A model generated the notes under the pieces. It made no database searches and was not told the origin of the DNA. It saw only the letters and a program-made list of their open reading frames with translations. A stretch of DNA of 64,000 bases from contig JAMXAG010000001.1 in NCBI GenBank assembly GCA_024281675.1, positions 372,001-436,000 of the forward strand. Reading direction: 5' to 3'. The translations under genes were made by a program, and so were the position numbers. Of this stretch, positions 32,741 to 42,170 are shown in pieces. Origin of the DNA: Nitrosomonas sp. (GTDB lineage Bacteria > Pseudomonadota > Gammaproteobacteria > Burkholderiales > Nitrosomonadaceae). Positions within the stretch are counted from its first letter, which is position 1; the number at the start of each line of letters is the position of its first letter.

Positions 32741-33196
32741 ATGAATAGCACAGTAAAAACCTTGTTAAGCAAATCCCGTGAAGAACTCGATGAAATCTAT
32801 CGTAATGCTACGCCGGGAGACATTCCATCTGGTGATACAAGTGGTACAGCGATTCTGGCAGGATCAATCTTCTCAAAAATTGTAGCGATTTTTGCGCGTC
32901 TCTTGGTGTGGCAAGGTAAAGTGTTCGATTTATTTTGCCCGGGTGGCCACGCGGGTTTGCTAGTCAATAAGATTACTCCGTTTGGTTTGACGTTTGTTGT
33001 CGCAAAGGTTTATCGTGACAAAAGCTGGCTCGATGGCAAAGACACCATCGTCATCGATTATTCTAAAACCTCATTTGTTGCCAAAGTGATCCGCGATGAA
33101 ATTCGTGAGATCGAACCGGGTGTTTATCTTGGAAAGGTATGGTGGGGCAAAACACGTATATTGGATTTTGCTTTGACACAGAATAAATCTGAGTAA
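32741..33196 (+). CDS. Hypothetical small protein, first gene of haem-oxidase cluster
   Basis: A 151-residue protein of unknown function. I chose the ATG at 32741 over the GTG at 32732 because AAGGGG lies eight bases before the ATG. A hydrophobic patch (SIFSKIVAIFARLLVWQGKVFDLF, residues about 46-70) may associate with a membrane. The conserved-looking C-terminal part reads IVIDYSKTS, then VIRDEIREIEPGVYLGKVWWG, a beta-rich pattern that suggests a small ligand-binding or lipocalin-like fold; that is only a guess. It is 29 bases from the next gene and clearly in its transcription unit. Confidence 0.7.
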   Translation: MNSTVKTLLSKSREELDEIYRNATPGDIPSGDTSGTAILAGSIFSKIVAIFARLLVWQGKVFDLFCPGGHAGLLVNKITPFGLTFVVAKVYRDKSWLDGKDTIVIDYSKTSFVAKVIRDEIREIEPGVYLGKVWWGKTRILDFALTQNKSE

Positions 33197-33225
33197 AAGT
33201 CGTCTAATTTTTGTGAGATAGAATT

Positions 33226-34530
33226 ATGACACCTCAATCGACTTTCATGATTGTCGCGACCGTAAGTGTTGGGCAATTAAAAAAACTAAGAGATTTATTA
33301 GGGGCCATGAATAAAATTCCCGGCCACGCTGATCCAGAAAATGCATTGATTCCGTTTTGTAAGTTTGATCAATTGCATTTTGCACGTTTTGTCATCATTG
33401 AAGCAAATACTGCGCATGAAATTCGTGAGTTTGGTGTAAATCCAAGACCTTGGAGGCCTGCTCTTGCTTTCCTGGGGGATGTTGATGGTGATATGCATGC
33501 TTTTCTTGCCGATCTTGTTAACAACGCCGAACCAGGATTGAAAGCAATCTTTTCGCATTGCGAAGATTTCTCGGAAGAAAATCTGGATATGCTGCAATGG
33601 TTGCAGGCACATGACATCAGGCCTAATGCTAACTACGTTAACTGGTTAGGCCGGACTGTTAAGCAAATTCGTGAAGAAGTAATCTTGCATCAAACCTTAT
33701 CCCGCTATTTGCAAGAAATTGCTCATGATGTTGACTGGGAAGATATTCGTACAGTACGGCAAAAACTCCTATCCCATGTTGAAATGGAAAAACATAAAGG
33801 TAGGCTTACGTTGTCACTACCGGAACCGACATCCAGAGAATGGAAAATCAGAAATCTATTCCACTTGTTAGGGGTGCCACTGATCTTATTGATTTTATCT
33901 CCACTTTTATTAATCGCTCTTCCTTTTTTTGCATTGCGTTTACGAATGTTGGAGCGTTCCGACCCAGAGCTCTTTATCCGGCCTAGTTACGAGCATGTCA
34001 AGGTGCTTTCGGTACAGGAAGACTGGGACGTTAGTAATCAATATAGTGTGTTTGGAGACGTAAAGCCGGGTTTATTCCGCCTATTAACGTTTAAATTCAT
34101 CCTGATGCTGACTAACTACTTTGCGAGACATGTCTACAATCGTGGATTTCTTGCACGAATAAAAACAATTCATTTTGCTCGCTGGGTATTTATGGACAAT
34201 AACCATAGAGTTTTCTTTGCCAGCAATTATGATGGTAGCCATGAAAGTTATATGGATGACTTTATCAATAAAGTTGGCTGGGGTCTAAATCTTACTTTTA
34301 GTAATGCTGTTGGTTATCCCACCACGACATGGATGATTAAAGAAGGTGCGCAGCGTGAACATGCATTCAAGTATACGCAACGGCGCCATCAAATACCTAC
34401 CGAAGTTTGGTACAAAGCTTATCCTGGATTAACAGCCGTTGATTTGGCACGTAATAGCCGTATTCGGCAAGGCATTGAAATCCGTCAAGAAAATGATGCT
34501 GAAATCCGTGAGTGGCTGAGGTTGATCTGA
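33226..34530 (+). CDS. Membrane protein of two similar halves, unknown function
   Basis: A 434-residue protein that I do not recognise. Each half carries a strand with the motif HFAR: residues 51-54 (LHFARFVIIEA) and 316-319 (IHFARWVFMD). Each HFAR strand is followed by an acidic, Gly-containing stretch, which suggests two copies of a ferredoxin-like alpha+beta domain, the fold that DyP peroxidases also use. Between them, residues 211-238 form a membrane hairpin (LLGVPLILLILSPLLLIALPFF). It lies 16 bases before the DyP-type peroxidase gene. The position suggests a membrane partner or substrate-presenting subunit for the haem enzymes. No haem ligand can be assigned. Confidence 0.75.
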   Translation: MTPQSTFMIVATVSVGQLKKLRDLLGAMNKIPGHADPENALIPFCKFDQLHFARFVIIEANTAHEIREFGVNPRPWRPALAFLGDVDGDMHAFLADLVNNAEPGLKAIFSHCEDFSEENLDMLQWLQAHDIRPNANYVNWLGRTVKQIREEVILHQTLSRYLQEIAHDVDWEDIRTVRQKLLSHVEMEKHKGRLTLSLPEPTSREWKIRNLFHLLGVPLILLILSPLLLIALPFFALRLRMLERSDPELFIRPSYEHVKVLSVQEDWDVSNQYSVFGDVKPGLFRLLTFKFILMLTNYFARHVYNRGFLARIKTIHFARWVFMDNNHRVFFASNYDGSHESYMDDFINKVGWGLNLTFSNAVGYPTTTWMIKEGAQREHAFKYTQRRHQIPTEVWYKAYPGLTAVDLARNSRIRQGIEIRQENDAEIREWLRLI

Positions 34531-34546
34531 GTTAGGAGTATAGGGA

Positions 34547-36064
34547 ATGAAAAAAACTAGTGACTTTGAATTCAATGACCTGCAAGGGCTATTGCGCTTT
34601 GGATATGGCGGTTTAACCGACACTTGTTTCATGCTGCTCGATGTTGTCAATGTCGATATGGCTAGAGAATGGCTTTCTACAGCGCCAATCAGTAGTGGAA
34701 TTAAAGCATCATCCTTACCTGATACTGCAATGCAAATTGCTTTCTCAAAGGAAGGATTGAGTGCATTGGAAATCAGTAAAACGATTATTGATGGATTTTC
34801 TGATGAATTCATTTACGGCATGGTTAGGAGTGACAATTGTTCTCGTCGGCTCGGAGATGTTGGGCATAATGCGCCAAAATCATGGAAATGGGGTAACAAT
34901 GCGGTACCGCATGTCCTATTGCTGCTTTATGCCAAACAAGGGGGTATCGATGCCTGGAGAAAAACTGTAGAAGATGAGCTGTTTAAGAAAGCTTTCCGGT
35001 TGATTAGACTTTTACCTACTACGGACACCGGTGGTAACCGAATGGAACCTTTTGGATTCGAAGATGGTATTAGCCAACCGACAATTGATTGGGCACTTCG
35101 CCAAGGTACTGATCCACATGAGCGTGATCGTTATTCCAATCTATTGGCCGCTGGAGAAATGGTGCTAGGTTACAAAAATGAATATGGTCAATATACAGAA
35201 CGACCACTGATTGATCCCGCAAAAGATCCATTAGCAGAACATTTGCCGAATGCTGAAGATGATCCGACTTTAAAAGATTTTGCTCGTAATGGTACCTATT
35301 TAATTCTTCGGGAATTAGGCCAAGATGTTCCAGGCTTTTGGCAATTTCTTGATAAAGTGTCAGACTCAGAACCCAATAAGCGCGAAAAACTGGCAGCATT
35401 TATGGTTGGTAGAGAACGTGATGGAACACCATTAATTGCCGAACACATCCCAGGAGTTTCACGAAAAGATCATGGTAATAATTTTACCTATGATCTTGAC
35501 GCTAATGGGGTTCATTGTCCCATTAGCGCACACGTTCGTCGAGCGAACCCACGTACAGGTGATCTGCCATCAGGTGTAACTGGTTTTATCAGTCAATTGA
35601 TCAGAATCCTTGGTTTTGGACAAAAGAATCATGATGCCGACCTTGTGGCATCATCTCGTTTTCATCGCATATTGCGTCGCGGCCGTAGCTATGGCCCGAC
35701 ACTTTCTCCGGAAGAAGCTATTCAACCGGATGCGCCAATTGCTGAGCGTGGGCTACAGTTTATTTGTCTTGCTGCCAATATTTCAAGGCAGTTTGAGTTC
35801 GTTCAAAACTCCTGGATTATCAATAGTAAATTTGGTGGGTTACAACAAGAAAGTGATCCCTTGCTGGGGGATCGAGAGCCATTACTGAGTGGCGAAAATA
35901 CAGACCAATTTAACCATCTTGATTCATTAGGAGCAAAGCAAAAAGTTTGTCATCTACCGAATTTTGTTACTGTTCATGGCGGTGGGTATTTTTTTATGCC
36001 GGGGCTGCGCGCATTGAAATATATCTCATCCTTAACTACTAAGGGGAGTCATAACGAGTCATGA
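34547..36064 (+). CDS. DyP-type peroxidase
   Basis: A haem peroxidase of the dye-decolourising family, 505 residues, at the long end of the family. The GXXDG motif is GFEDG at 170-174, supplying the distal catalytic Asp173. The proximal haem ligand is most likely His329 in SAHVRRANPR, and a conserved Arg-rich block RILRRGRSYGP follows at about 374-383. There is no Tat or Sec signal, so it is probably cytoplasmic. DyPs oxidise dyes, lignin-like phenols and carotenoids, and some act on haem; here the neighbours suggest a hydroperoxide or lipid-derived substrate (inference). Its stop codon overlaps the ATG of the catalase-related gene (ATGA). Confidence 0.9.
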   Translation: MKKTSDFEFNDLQGLLRFGYGGLTDTCFMLLDVVNVDMAREWLSTAPISSGIKASSLPDTAMQIAFSKEGLSALEISKTIIDGFSDEFIYGMVRSDNCSRRLGDVGHNAPKSWKWGNNAVPHVLLLLYAKQGGIDAWRKTVEDELFKKAFRLIRLLPTTDTGGNRMEPFGFEDGISQPTIDWALRQGTDPHERDRYSNLLAAGEMVLGYKNEYGQYTERPLIDPAKDPLAEHLPNAEDDPTLKDFARNGTYLILRELGQDVPGFWQFLDKVSDSEPNKREKLAAFMVGRERDGTPLIAEHIPGVSRKDHGNNFTYDLDANGVHCPISAHVRRANPRTGDLPSGVTGFISQLIRILGFGQKNHDADLVASSRFHRILRRGRSYGPTLSPEEAIQPDAPIAERGLQFICLAANISRQFEFVQNSWIINSKFGGLQQESDPLLGDREPLLSGENTDQFNHLDSLGAKQKVCHLPNFVTVHGGGYFFMPGLRALKYISSLTTKGSHNES

Positions 36065-37269
36065 GGAAAATTAAGGATCGTATACTAAAAAGTATTCACA
36101 ACTTTTTAATTCAATTGCTGCGCATTGAACGTCGATTAGAACCATGGTTTCGTCCGCAGTGGGATTTTCTATTCCGTGAACCCGGTTCAAGATTTATCCA
36201 GTTTCTTATCAATCGGCGACGTAAAAACGAAGGCTTGAAATTAGCCGAGGAAAGATTCGATCCAGATGAAGAAGAGAGCCTCAATAAAATTATCGACCAG
36301 ATGATGGATCAGATGCGCGGCCGTTTCAAACCAAGCGGATATGAGCGAGGGGGTAATACCAAAACACATGGTATCGTGCGAGCAACAGTAACCATACGAG
36401 ATGATCTTCCAGAGCACTGTCGTAAAGGTATTTTTGCAACTCCCGGAACCTATCCTGCCTATGTACGCTACTCTGGTCCTGGCCCCAATGTGCCCGCTGA
36501 TATCAATGATGTGGGTTTTATGAGTATGGCGGTTAAATTGATGGGGGTTCCCGGTACAAAACTCATGAGCGAAGAGAAGTATACGCAAGACTTTATAGCC
36601 ACAAGTGGCGGGGCAACATTTGTTACGCCTAATACGCGAGAAAATGCCAAATTACAGTATTGGAGTTTGGTGGATATGACACTCTACTATTTTCTTAATC
36701 CTAAGGATTCTCACTTACTTGATTTTTTCATGCAGAGTCTGTGGAATGCAACGCAATATAATCCTTTAGGACAGCGTTATTGGAGCTGCACGCCTTATCT
36801 ATTGGGTGAAGGACAAGCCATGATGTATTCATTTGTGCCGAAATCAGCATCGGAAGTGGAGACGCATATTCCTGAACTGCCGTTTGGCACTCCCCCATTT
36901 AATTATCTACGAGAGAATATGATCAAAACGCTGAATGAGAAAGATGTCGAGTTTGATCTTATGATTCAAGTACAAACGGATCCTCATTTAATGCCTATTG
37001 AAGACAGTTCAGTACGTTGGCCAGAAAAGCTTTCTTCATTTATTCCAGCTGCTACTGTGCATATCCCGAAACAGAAATTCGATTCTGATGCACAGTTTGG
37101 ATTTGGTAAGCAATTGAAAATGAATCCTTGGCATTGCCTTTCCGAGCACCGGCCATTGGGCAACATTAACAGGGCGCGTTTTAGGCTGTACTTTGAGTTA
37201 TCCAAATTCCGTCAAGAGATGAATGAAACGACACACGTTGAGCCAACAGGTGATGAAAAATTTGAATAA
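36061..37269 (+). CDS. Catalase-related haem protein (mini-catalase, AOS/HPL-like)
   Basis: A 402-residue haem protein of the catalase superfamily lacking the usual C-terminal extension. The distal His103 is in KTHGIVRA; it is preceded by Thr102, where true catalases have Val. In coral allene oxide synthase the same Thr-His pair is known, and changing that Thr to Val confers catalase activity. The proximal tyrosine ligand is Tyr377 in the RxxxY motif (Arg373-Tyr377) within LGNINRARFRLYFELSKFR. I do not see a clear distal Asn (the region reads FIATSGGATF). Such proteins convert fatty-acid hydroperoxides to allene oxides or aldehydes. Coupled to the DyP gene by a four-base overlap. Confidence 0.88.
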   Translation: MRKIKDRILKSIHNFLIQLLRIERRLEPWFRPQWDFLFREPGSRFIQFLINRRRKNEGLKLAEERFDPDEEESLNKIIDQMMDQMRGRFKPSGYERGGNTKTHGIVRATVTIRDDLPEHCRKGIFATPGTYPAYVRYSGPGPNVPADINDVGFMSMAVKLMGVPGTKLMSEEKYTQDFIATSGGATFVTPNTRENAKLQYWSLVDMTLYYFLNPKDSHLLDFFMQSLWNATQYNPLGQRYWSCTPYLLGEGQAMMYSFVPKSASEVETHIPELPFGTPPFNYLRENMIKTLNEKDVEFDLMIQVQTDPHLMPIEDSSVRWPEKLSSFIPAATVHIPKQKFDSDAQFGFGKQLKMNPWHCLSEHRPLGNINRARFRLYFELSKFRQEMNETTHVEPTGDEKFE

Positions 37270-37395
37270 CTAAATGAATTCATTAGAGAACCTTAATGCT
37301 TAGTATTTTCTAGGCTTGGTGATAAACATACATGTTCTTTAAGTTTCTCGTGCATTACAAAACAATATTCTAGTGGCAATTTTTAGGAGGCTATC

Positions 37396-40062
37396 ATGAA
37401 GAAATTTAACAAAATAATTGTTTTTCTCGGATTCAGTATGGGGGTCTTTCTCACCGGTTGTTTTGAAAAGCCGACTTTAAAAATTGCCAGTGAGTGTATT
37501 AAAGGTGGTACTCCGAAGACAGGATCAATTCTCGATGAGGCGTTATGCGTTAATCGAACAGCGGATAGTTTTCCTGGAGCGGATGAAGATTACTTTAAAG
37601 AGATGGACAATAAAATTTCTCAGCAGCCTGATAAAGTGGTTGCTGCTTTAGAGCCATTTATTCCGGGTATTTCGGGTAATCCGGATGAAGCTATCAAGTC
37701 ATTAGTGAGGGGGCGTAATAACTGGATTGTCTGGACTGGCGGCAATGATAAGTTTTGGGATTTTATGAATGTTAAAAGCCTGGGCAGTTTTGATCTGTTA
37801 AAAGTCTTGTCAAATCACCCTGGACTTCAAAAAGAACCGGGATATAGCCGCGATAATAGGTGGAATTGGTTCGGTATTGTCAATGAGCCATGTTTTATGA
37901 AAAACACAGATGCTCAAGGTAAATTGGTGGGTCACCCCGATCGCTTTGGGTTGTACTTGGATATCCGTGACTCAAATTGTGCTTCCGATCCTTTTGAAGA
38001 TGAGAAAAAATATCCTGGTGTTCAGATTGGGTCACGTGGAAAGACTGTACCTGTGGGTTCTTACTACGGATATGCAAGTGGTGTGATAGGTCTACGGTTG
38101 TTCCCTAATCCTGATTTCGATGAAGCTGCAAAGAAACATTGGAATCCTGAAAAATATTACAACGATCCTGCGTACTATACCAATCCCAAATTGGTTAGAC
38201 CTTATCGGGTAGGTATGTCGTGTGCGTTTTGTCATGTTGGACCTAATCCCACTAATCCACCTAAGGATCCAGAAAATCCTGAGTGGGCTAATCTGACATC
38301 TAATCCAGGTGCGCAATATTTCTGGTTCGATAAAGTATTTGCTTATGAAGCGGACAAATCAAGCTTCGCCTATCAACATCTTCATACCAACCGTCCTGGT
38401 GCTTTAGATACTTCATTGATTTCAACAGACTACATCAATAATCCTCGCACTATGAATGCAGTTTATAACCTTCCTGCTCGTATGTTGAATGCACTACGCT
38501 GGGGTCAAGAAGAAATAAATGGCGGTGAAAGAGATAATAGACAATTTAATCATTATGAAAAAATACCGGCGAATAGTCCTTTGAGAGATTTTTTTATTGA
38601 ACCGGATAAGGTGCTTACACCGAGAGTTCTTAAAGATGGCTCGGATTCAGTAGGCGGATTAGGTGCTTTAAATCGTGTTTTTGTTAACATAGGTTTATTC
38701 AGTGAGGAATGGTTACAGCACATTAATCCATTAGTGGGAGGAAAGCCCTTTACGCCTTTCCCGATTAAGGTAGCCAAACAAAATTCTAGCTATTGGAATG
38801 CCACTGAATTGCAAACCCTCGATACAGCGGTGTTTTTCCTGGCAGCTACTCCACCAGACCATCTGAGAGATACTTCGGTTGGTGATCAATATCTAACTCA
38901 AGATGAGGGAGTGTTAAAACGAGGAAAAGAGGTGTTTGCAGAAAACTGCGCAGCCTGTCATTCCAGCAAACTTCCAGAAGAAGCAACCAAATTCTTTCCA
39001 AATAAAGGATGCGTTGGGCCTAATTATCTGAGTTGCTGGAGTGAATATTGGACTTGGACCAACTCAGCTGAATTTAAGGAAAGCATGAAGAAAATCGTAT
39101 TAGAAGAAGATTTTCTCAAAGAAAACTACCTTTCGACTGAGTTGCGTGTTCCAGTCACCTTACTGGAAACCAACATTTGTGCTTCTATAGCGACTAATGC
39201 AATCAAGGGGGATACCTGGGATAACTTTTCATCAACTTCCTATAAAAAATTACCTCCAGTTGGAAGTGCTCTCATACATCATCCTGTTACTCGCAAGCCG
39301 CAAGAATATAAGATGCCGGATGGTGGTAGAGGTTACATTCGTCCGCCTTCCCTTACTAGTATCTGGTCAACGGCCCCTTTCCTATTGAACAATACCTTAG
39401 GTAAGTTTTATCCGTCAGGGTCCATAGAAGACCGCATGAAATCATTTGATATCAGTATTGAACAACTGCTATGGCCAGAGAAGCGCTACTGCGATCAAAG
39501 TGATTTATACGCTGAGTACGATAGTGGTCAATATGCGAAAAAATATGCATCAGGTGGTGCAGTAAACAGTTGTGAAGGAAAAACTTATCTGACTCGGTCA
39601 GGTAAAGAAATACCCGGTATCGTTGATCGTACAACAGAAAGAAGTTGGTTAAAGGTTCCGGAAAATTATTTACCTTGGTATGTAAGAATGCTTCCGATTG
39701 GAGATGGGCTAGAACTCGGGCCTTTCCCTAAAGGTACGCCAGTAAATCTAATTTCGAATATAAATATAGAAATGGGTTGGGGCGATCGGCTATCACTTGC
39801 AGCAGATTTCTTGAAAATTCTACCGTGGCATATATTGGATATGTGGAAAGCAAAAGAATATCCGGATAGTATTTCAGACGAAGAGCTACATCAGATTTTC
39901 GGAACGCTGGCGGATCCTTTACTGGAAGTAAACAAATGCCCGGACTTTGTTACCAATCGAGGACACTATTTTGGCACAGATTATTTACCGGTGTCAGAAG
40001 GCAGGGGAGTGCTTAACGATGGTGACAAACGTGCGCTCATCGAGTTTTTGAAAACGATGTAA
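37396..40062 (+). CDS. Large di-haem cytochrome c lipoprotein
   Basis: An 888-residue exported protein with a lipoprotein signal (LTGC, Cys22 lipidated) and two CXXCH haem sites: CAFCH at 276-280 and CAACH at 518-522. Two c-haems far apart in a long chain recall the CcpA/MauG/RoxA di-haem superfamily, whose members are peroxidases or, in RoxA, a dioxygenase that cleaves polyisoprene. It is longer than those (CcpA about 350 residues, RoxA about 680). It would sit on the periplasmic side and could donate or accept electrons for the dioxygenase lipoprotein encoded downstream, or itself oxygenate a substrate. A good TAGGAGG site precedes it. It is separated by 126 bases from the catalase-related gene. 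Confidence 0.85.
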   Translation: MKKFNKIIVFLGFSMGVFLTGCFEKPTLKIASECIKGGTPKTGSILDEALCVNRTADSFPGADEDYFKEMDNKISQQPDKVVAALEPFIPGISGNPDEAIKSLVRGRNNWIVWTGGNDKFWDFMNVKSLGSFDLLKVLSNHPGLQKEPGYSRDNRWNWFGIVNEPCFMKNTDAQGKLVGHPDRFGLYLDIRDSNCASDPFEDEKKYPGVQIGSRGKTVPVGSYYGYASGVIGLRLFPNPDFDEAAKKHWNPEKYYNDPAYYTNPKLVRPYRVGMSCAFCHVGPNPTNPPKDPENPEWANLTSNPGAQYFWFDKVFAYEADKSSFAYQHLHTNRPGALDTSLISTDYINNPRTMNAVYNLPARMLNALRWGQEEINGGERDNRQFNHYEKIPANSPLRDFFIEPDKVLTPRVLKDGSDSVGGLGALNRVFVNIGLFSEEWLQHINPLVGGKPFTPFPIKVAKQNSSYWNATELQTLDTAVFFLAATPPDHLRDTSVGDQYLTQDEGVLKRGKEVFAENCAACHSSKLPEEATKFFPNKGCVGPNYLSCWSEYWTWTNSAEFKESMKKIVLEEDFLKENYLSTELRVPVTLLETNICASIATNAIKGDTWDNFSSTSYKKLPPVGSALIHHPVTRKPQEYKMPDGGRGYIRPPSLTSIWSTAPFLLNNTLGKFYPSGSIEDRMKSFDISIEQLLWPEKRYCDQSDLYAEYDSGQYAKKYASGGAVNSCEGKTYLTRSGKEIPGIVDRTTERSWLKVPENYLPWYVRMLPIGDGLELGPFPKGTPVNLISNINIEMGWGDRLSLAADFLKILPWHILDMWKAKEYPDSISDEELHQIFGTLADPLLEVNKCPDFVTNRGHYFGTDYLPVSEGRGVLNDGDKRALIEFLKTM

Positions 40063-40074
40063 ATGTGGATCAAT

Positions 40075-40108
40075 CAAGTACTCTATGACACGTGTTGTAG
40101 AGTACTTG
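40075..40108 (+). terminator. Long hairpin between cytochrome c and GMC genes
   Basis: A perfect 11-bp stem, CAAGTACTCTA/TAGAGTACTTG, with a 12-base loop, beginning 12 bases after the cytochrome c stop. A CTTTTTCTCTT tract follows eight bases later. It probably terminates or attenuates transcription and splits the cluster into two units, or protects the upstream mRNA. Confidence 0.55.
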
Positions 40109-40264
40109 TCAACGAGCTTTTTCTCTTAGCGATGGTAGTGTCATTGATTGAAATTCAGAAAGCTTCTTGTTTTTGTGGGTAACAAATTTGTTTCTTTTCA
40201 ATTGACTTACCTTGCTCTTTGAAGTACTTGCTAATTATTTTGAAATGATTTAATAAAGGTAATT

Positions 40265-42157
40265 ATGGCGATGTCAGACTCTTTGAACACTGATCGGAAT
40301 GAAAACAGAGTGCACGAAAAGTATGATTTTATTGTTATAGGTTCCGGTGCGGGCGGGGGGCCGGTTGCCTGCAATTTGGCATTAAAAGGTTTTCGTGTGC
40401 TTCTGTTGGAAGCAGGAGGCGAAGATGAGCCCCTTGATTACCAAGTTCCAGCATTCCATGCACGCGCCTCAGAAAACGAAGCGCTTCGTTGGGACTACTT
40501 TGTTCGTCATTATGGCGATATCGATCAGCAAGAAAAAGATGAAAAATTCCGCAAGGAACAGGATGGAGTACTCTATCCGCGTTCTGGCACGCTGGGAGGA
40601 TGCACTGCCCATAATGCGATGGTCATGATGTATCCCCACAACAGTGATTGGGACTACATTGCCAAGTTAATGAATGATCCGACTTGGCATAGTAAAAATA
40701 TGCACAAGTATTTTAAGCGTCTAGAGCGTTGTGAATACATACCGAAATGGAAGTTTTGGAGCCGTTTGTGGAGCCGACATGGATTTGATGGCTGGTTACC
40801 AACCAGCATTGGAGATTCCACTATGTTACGCCAGGATAAGGTGTTGAAAAAGCTTATTGGTGCAGCGTTTAAAGAATCAATTTCGGAGTCATGGCATACG
40901 ACTCCGAACCCTATTAAAAGAATTTTCCGGATCATTTTAAAACTCAGGTCGCGCCTTGATCCTAACCACTGGCGTTTAATCCGTAGAAATCTAGAAGGAT
41001 TGAGCTCTATTCCCGTTACGATCCATCAAGGTAGAAGGGCAGGAACAAGAGAATACCTACAGCGGGTTCGTAAAGAATTTCCTGATAATTTAGTAATTAA
41101 GGCCAATACCTTGGTGCAGCGAGTGTTATTAGATGAGCATAACAAAGCTTATGGCGTCGAATATAGTATTGGCCCTCATCAATATCGCGCTGACCCAAAG
41201 CACAGGAAAGCAGATACTTTCAAAGCAGAGAAAGCTTTTGTAGAGAGAGAAGTAATCATTTCAGCAGGCGCCTTCAATACCCCTCAGTTGTTGATGCTGT
41301 CGGGAATTGGGCCTCGCGATGAACTAGAAAAACATCACATTGAAACTAAAGTCAATTTACCGGGTGTAGGGAAAAATCTACAAGACAGGTATGAAGTTGG
41401 CATTGTATCGAAACTCAAAGAAAATATACCCTTGATCAAAGGGATGAAATTACGACCACCCGAGGCCGGAGAAGAGGCCGATCCGCAATTTTCGTTATGG
41501 CTTCAGGGTGAAGGTCCGTACACAACCAATGGAGCCACAGTCGCACTCATAAAACGCTCTAAGCCTGACTTGCCAGATCCTGATCTACTCATCTTCGGAT
41601 TGTTGGGTAATTTTCGGGGCTACTATCCAACATACTCACAAGATATTGGTAAAGAAGAAAACATCTTTACTTGGGCTATTCTTAAAGCTCATACCAATAA
41701 TACTAATGGGTGTGTCAAATTAAGATCTAGTGATCCATGTGATACTCCCGACATTAATTTTCATTATTTTTTTGAGGGAGCAAACACAGAAGATGATCTT
41801 GAATCTGTTATCAATGGCGTTGAGACTGTAAGAAGAATTATTGATCGCTGTGGAGATTTGATAGAAAAAGAAATTTATCCTGGTGAAGCAATCAAAAATC
41901 GGGAAGATATCCGCAGCTTTGTTATGAACCAGGCATGGGGACACCACGCTTCCTGTACATGTAAAATGGGACCATCCAGTGATCTTATGTCAGTCGTTGA
42001 CAATCGATTCCGTGTCCATGGTACAAAAAACTTACGCATTGTAGATGCTTCTATTTTCCCCAAAATACCCGGCTTCTTTATTGTATCGGCTGTCTACATG
42101 ATTAGCGAGAAAGCAAGCGATGATATTATTGAGGATGCCATGCAAGACGATTTGTAA
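40265..42157 (+). CDS. GMC family FAD-dependent oxidoreductase
   Basis: A glucose-methanol-choline type flavoenzyme of 630 residues. The FAD dinucleotide-binding motif is IVIGSGAGGGPVA near residue 24, followed by LLLEAGG. The family blocks YPRSGTLGGCTAHNAM and EVIISAGAFNTPQLLMLSGIG are present, and a C-terminal WGHHASCTCKMG holds the catalytic His region. The usual second catalytic His/Asn segment reads KIPGFFIVSAVYMISEKA, a variant seen in a subset of the family. No signal peptide. It would oxidise an alcohol to an aldehyde or ketone; a hydroxylated fatty acid made by the neighbouring haem enzymes is a reasonable guess. The dioxygenase gene starts 13 bases after it. Confidence 0.9.
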   Translation: MAMSDSLNTDRNENRVHEKYDFIVIGSGAGGGPVACNLALKGFRVLLLEAGGEDEPLDYQVPAFHARASENEALRWDYFVRHYGDIDQQEKDEKFRKEQDGVLYPRSGTLGGCTAHNAMVMMYPHNSDWDYIAKLMNDPTWHSKNMHKYFKRLERCEYIPKWKFWSRLWSRHGFDGWLPTSIGDSTMLRQDKVLKKLIGAAFKESISESWHTTPNPIKRIFRIILKLRSRLDPNHWRLIRRNLEGLSSIPVTIHQGRRAGTREYLQRVRKEFPDNLVIKANTLVQRVLLDEHNKAYGVEYSIGPHQYRADPKHRKADTFKAEKAFVEREVIISAGAFNTPQLLMLSGIGPRDELEKHHIETKVNLPGVGKNLQDRYEVGIVSKLKENIPLIKGMKLRPPEAGEEADPQFSLWLQGEGPYTTNGATVALIKRSKPDLPDPDLLIFGLLGNFRGYYPTYSQDIGKEENIFTWAILKAHTNNTNGCVKLRSSDPCDTPDINFHYFFEGANTEDDLESVINGVETVRRIIDRCGDLIEKEIYPGEAIKNREDIRSFVMNQAWGHHASCTCKMGPSSDLMSVVDNRFRVHGTKNLRIVDASIFPKIPGFFIVSAVYMISEKASDDIIEDAMQDDL

Positions 42158-42170
42158 AAAAATACTGAGT

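Noticed and set aside
42120-42170. Longer start for the COX-like gene
   Set aside because: The extra 17 codons overlap the GMC gene and precede the signal peptide with a Cys-rich unrelated stretch; the ATG at 42171 fits the operon spacing better.
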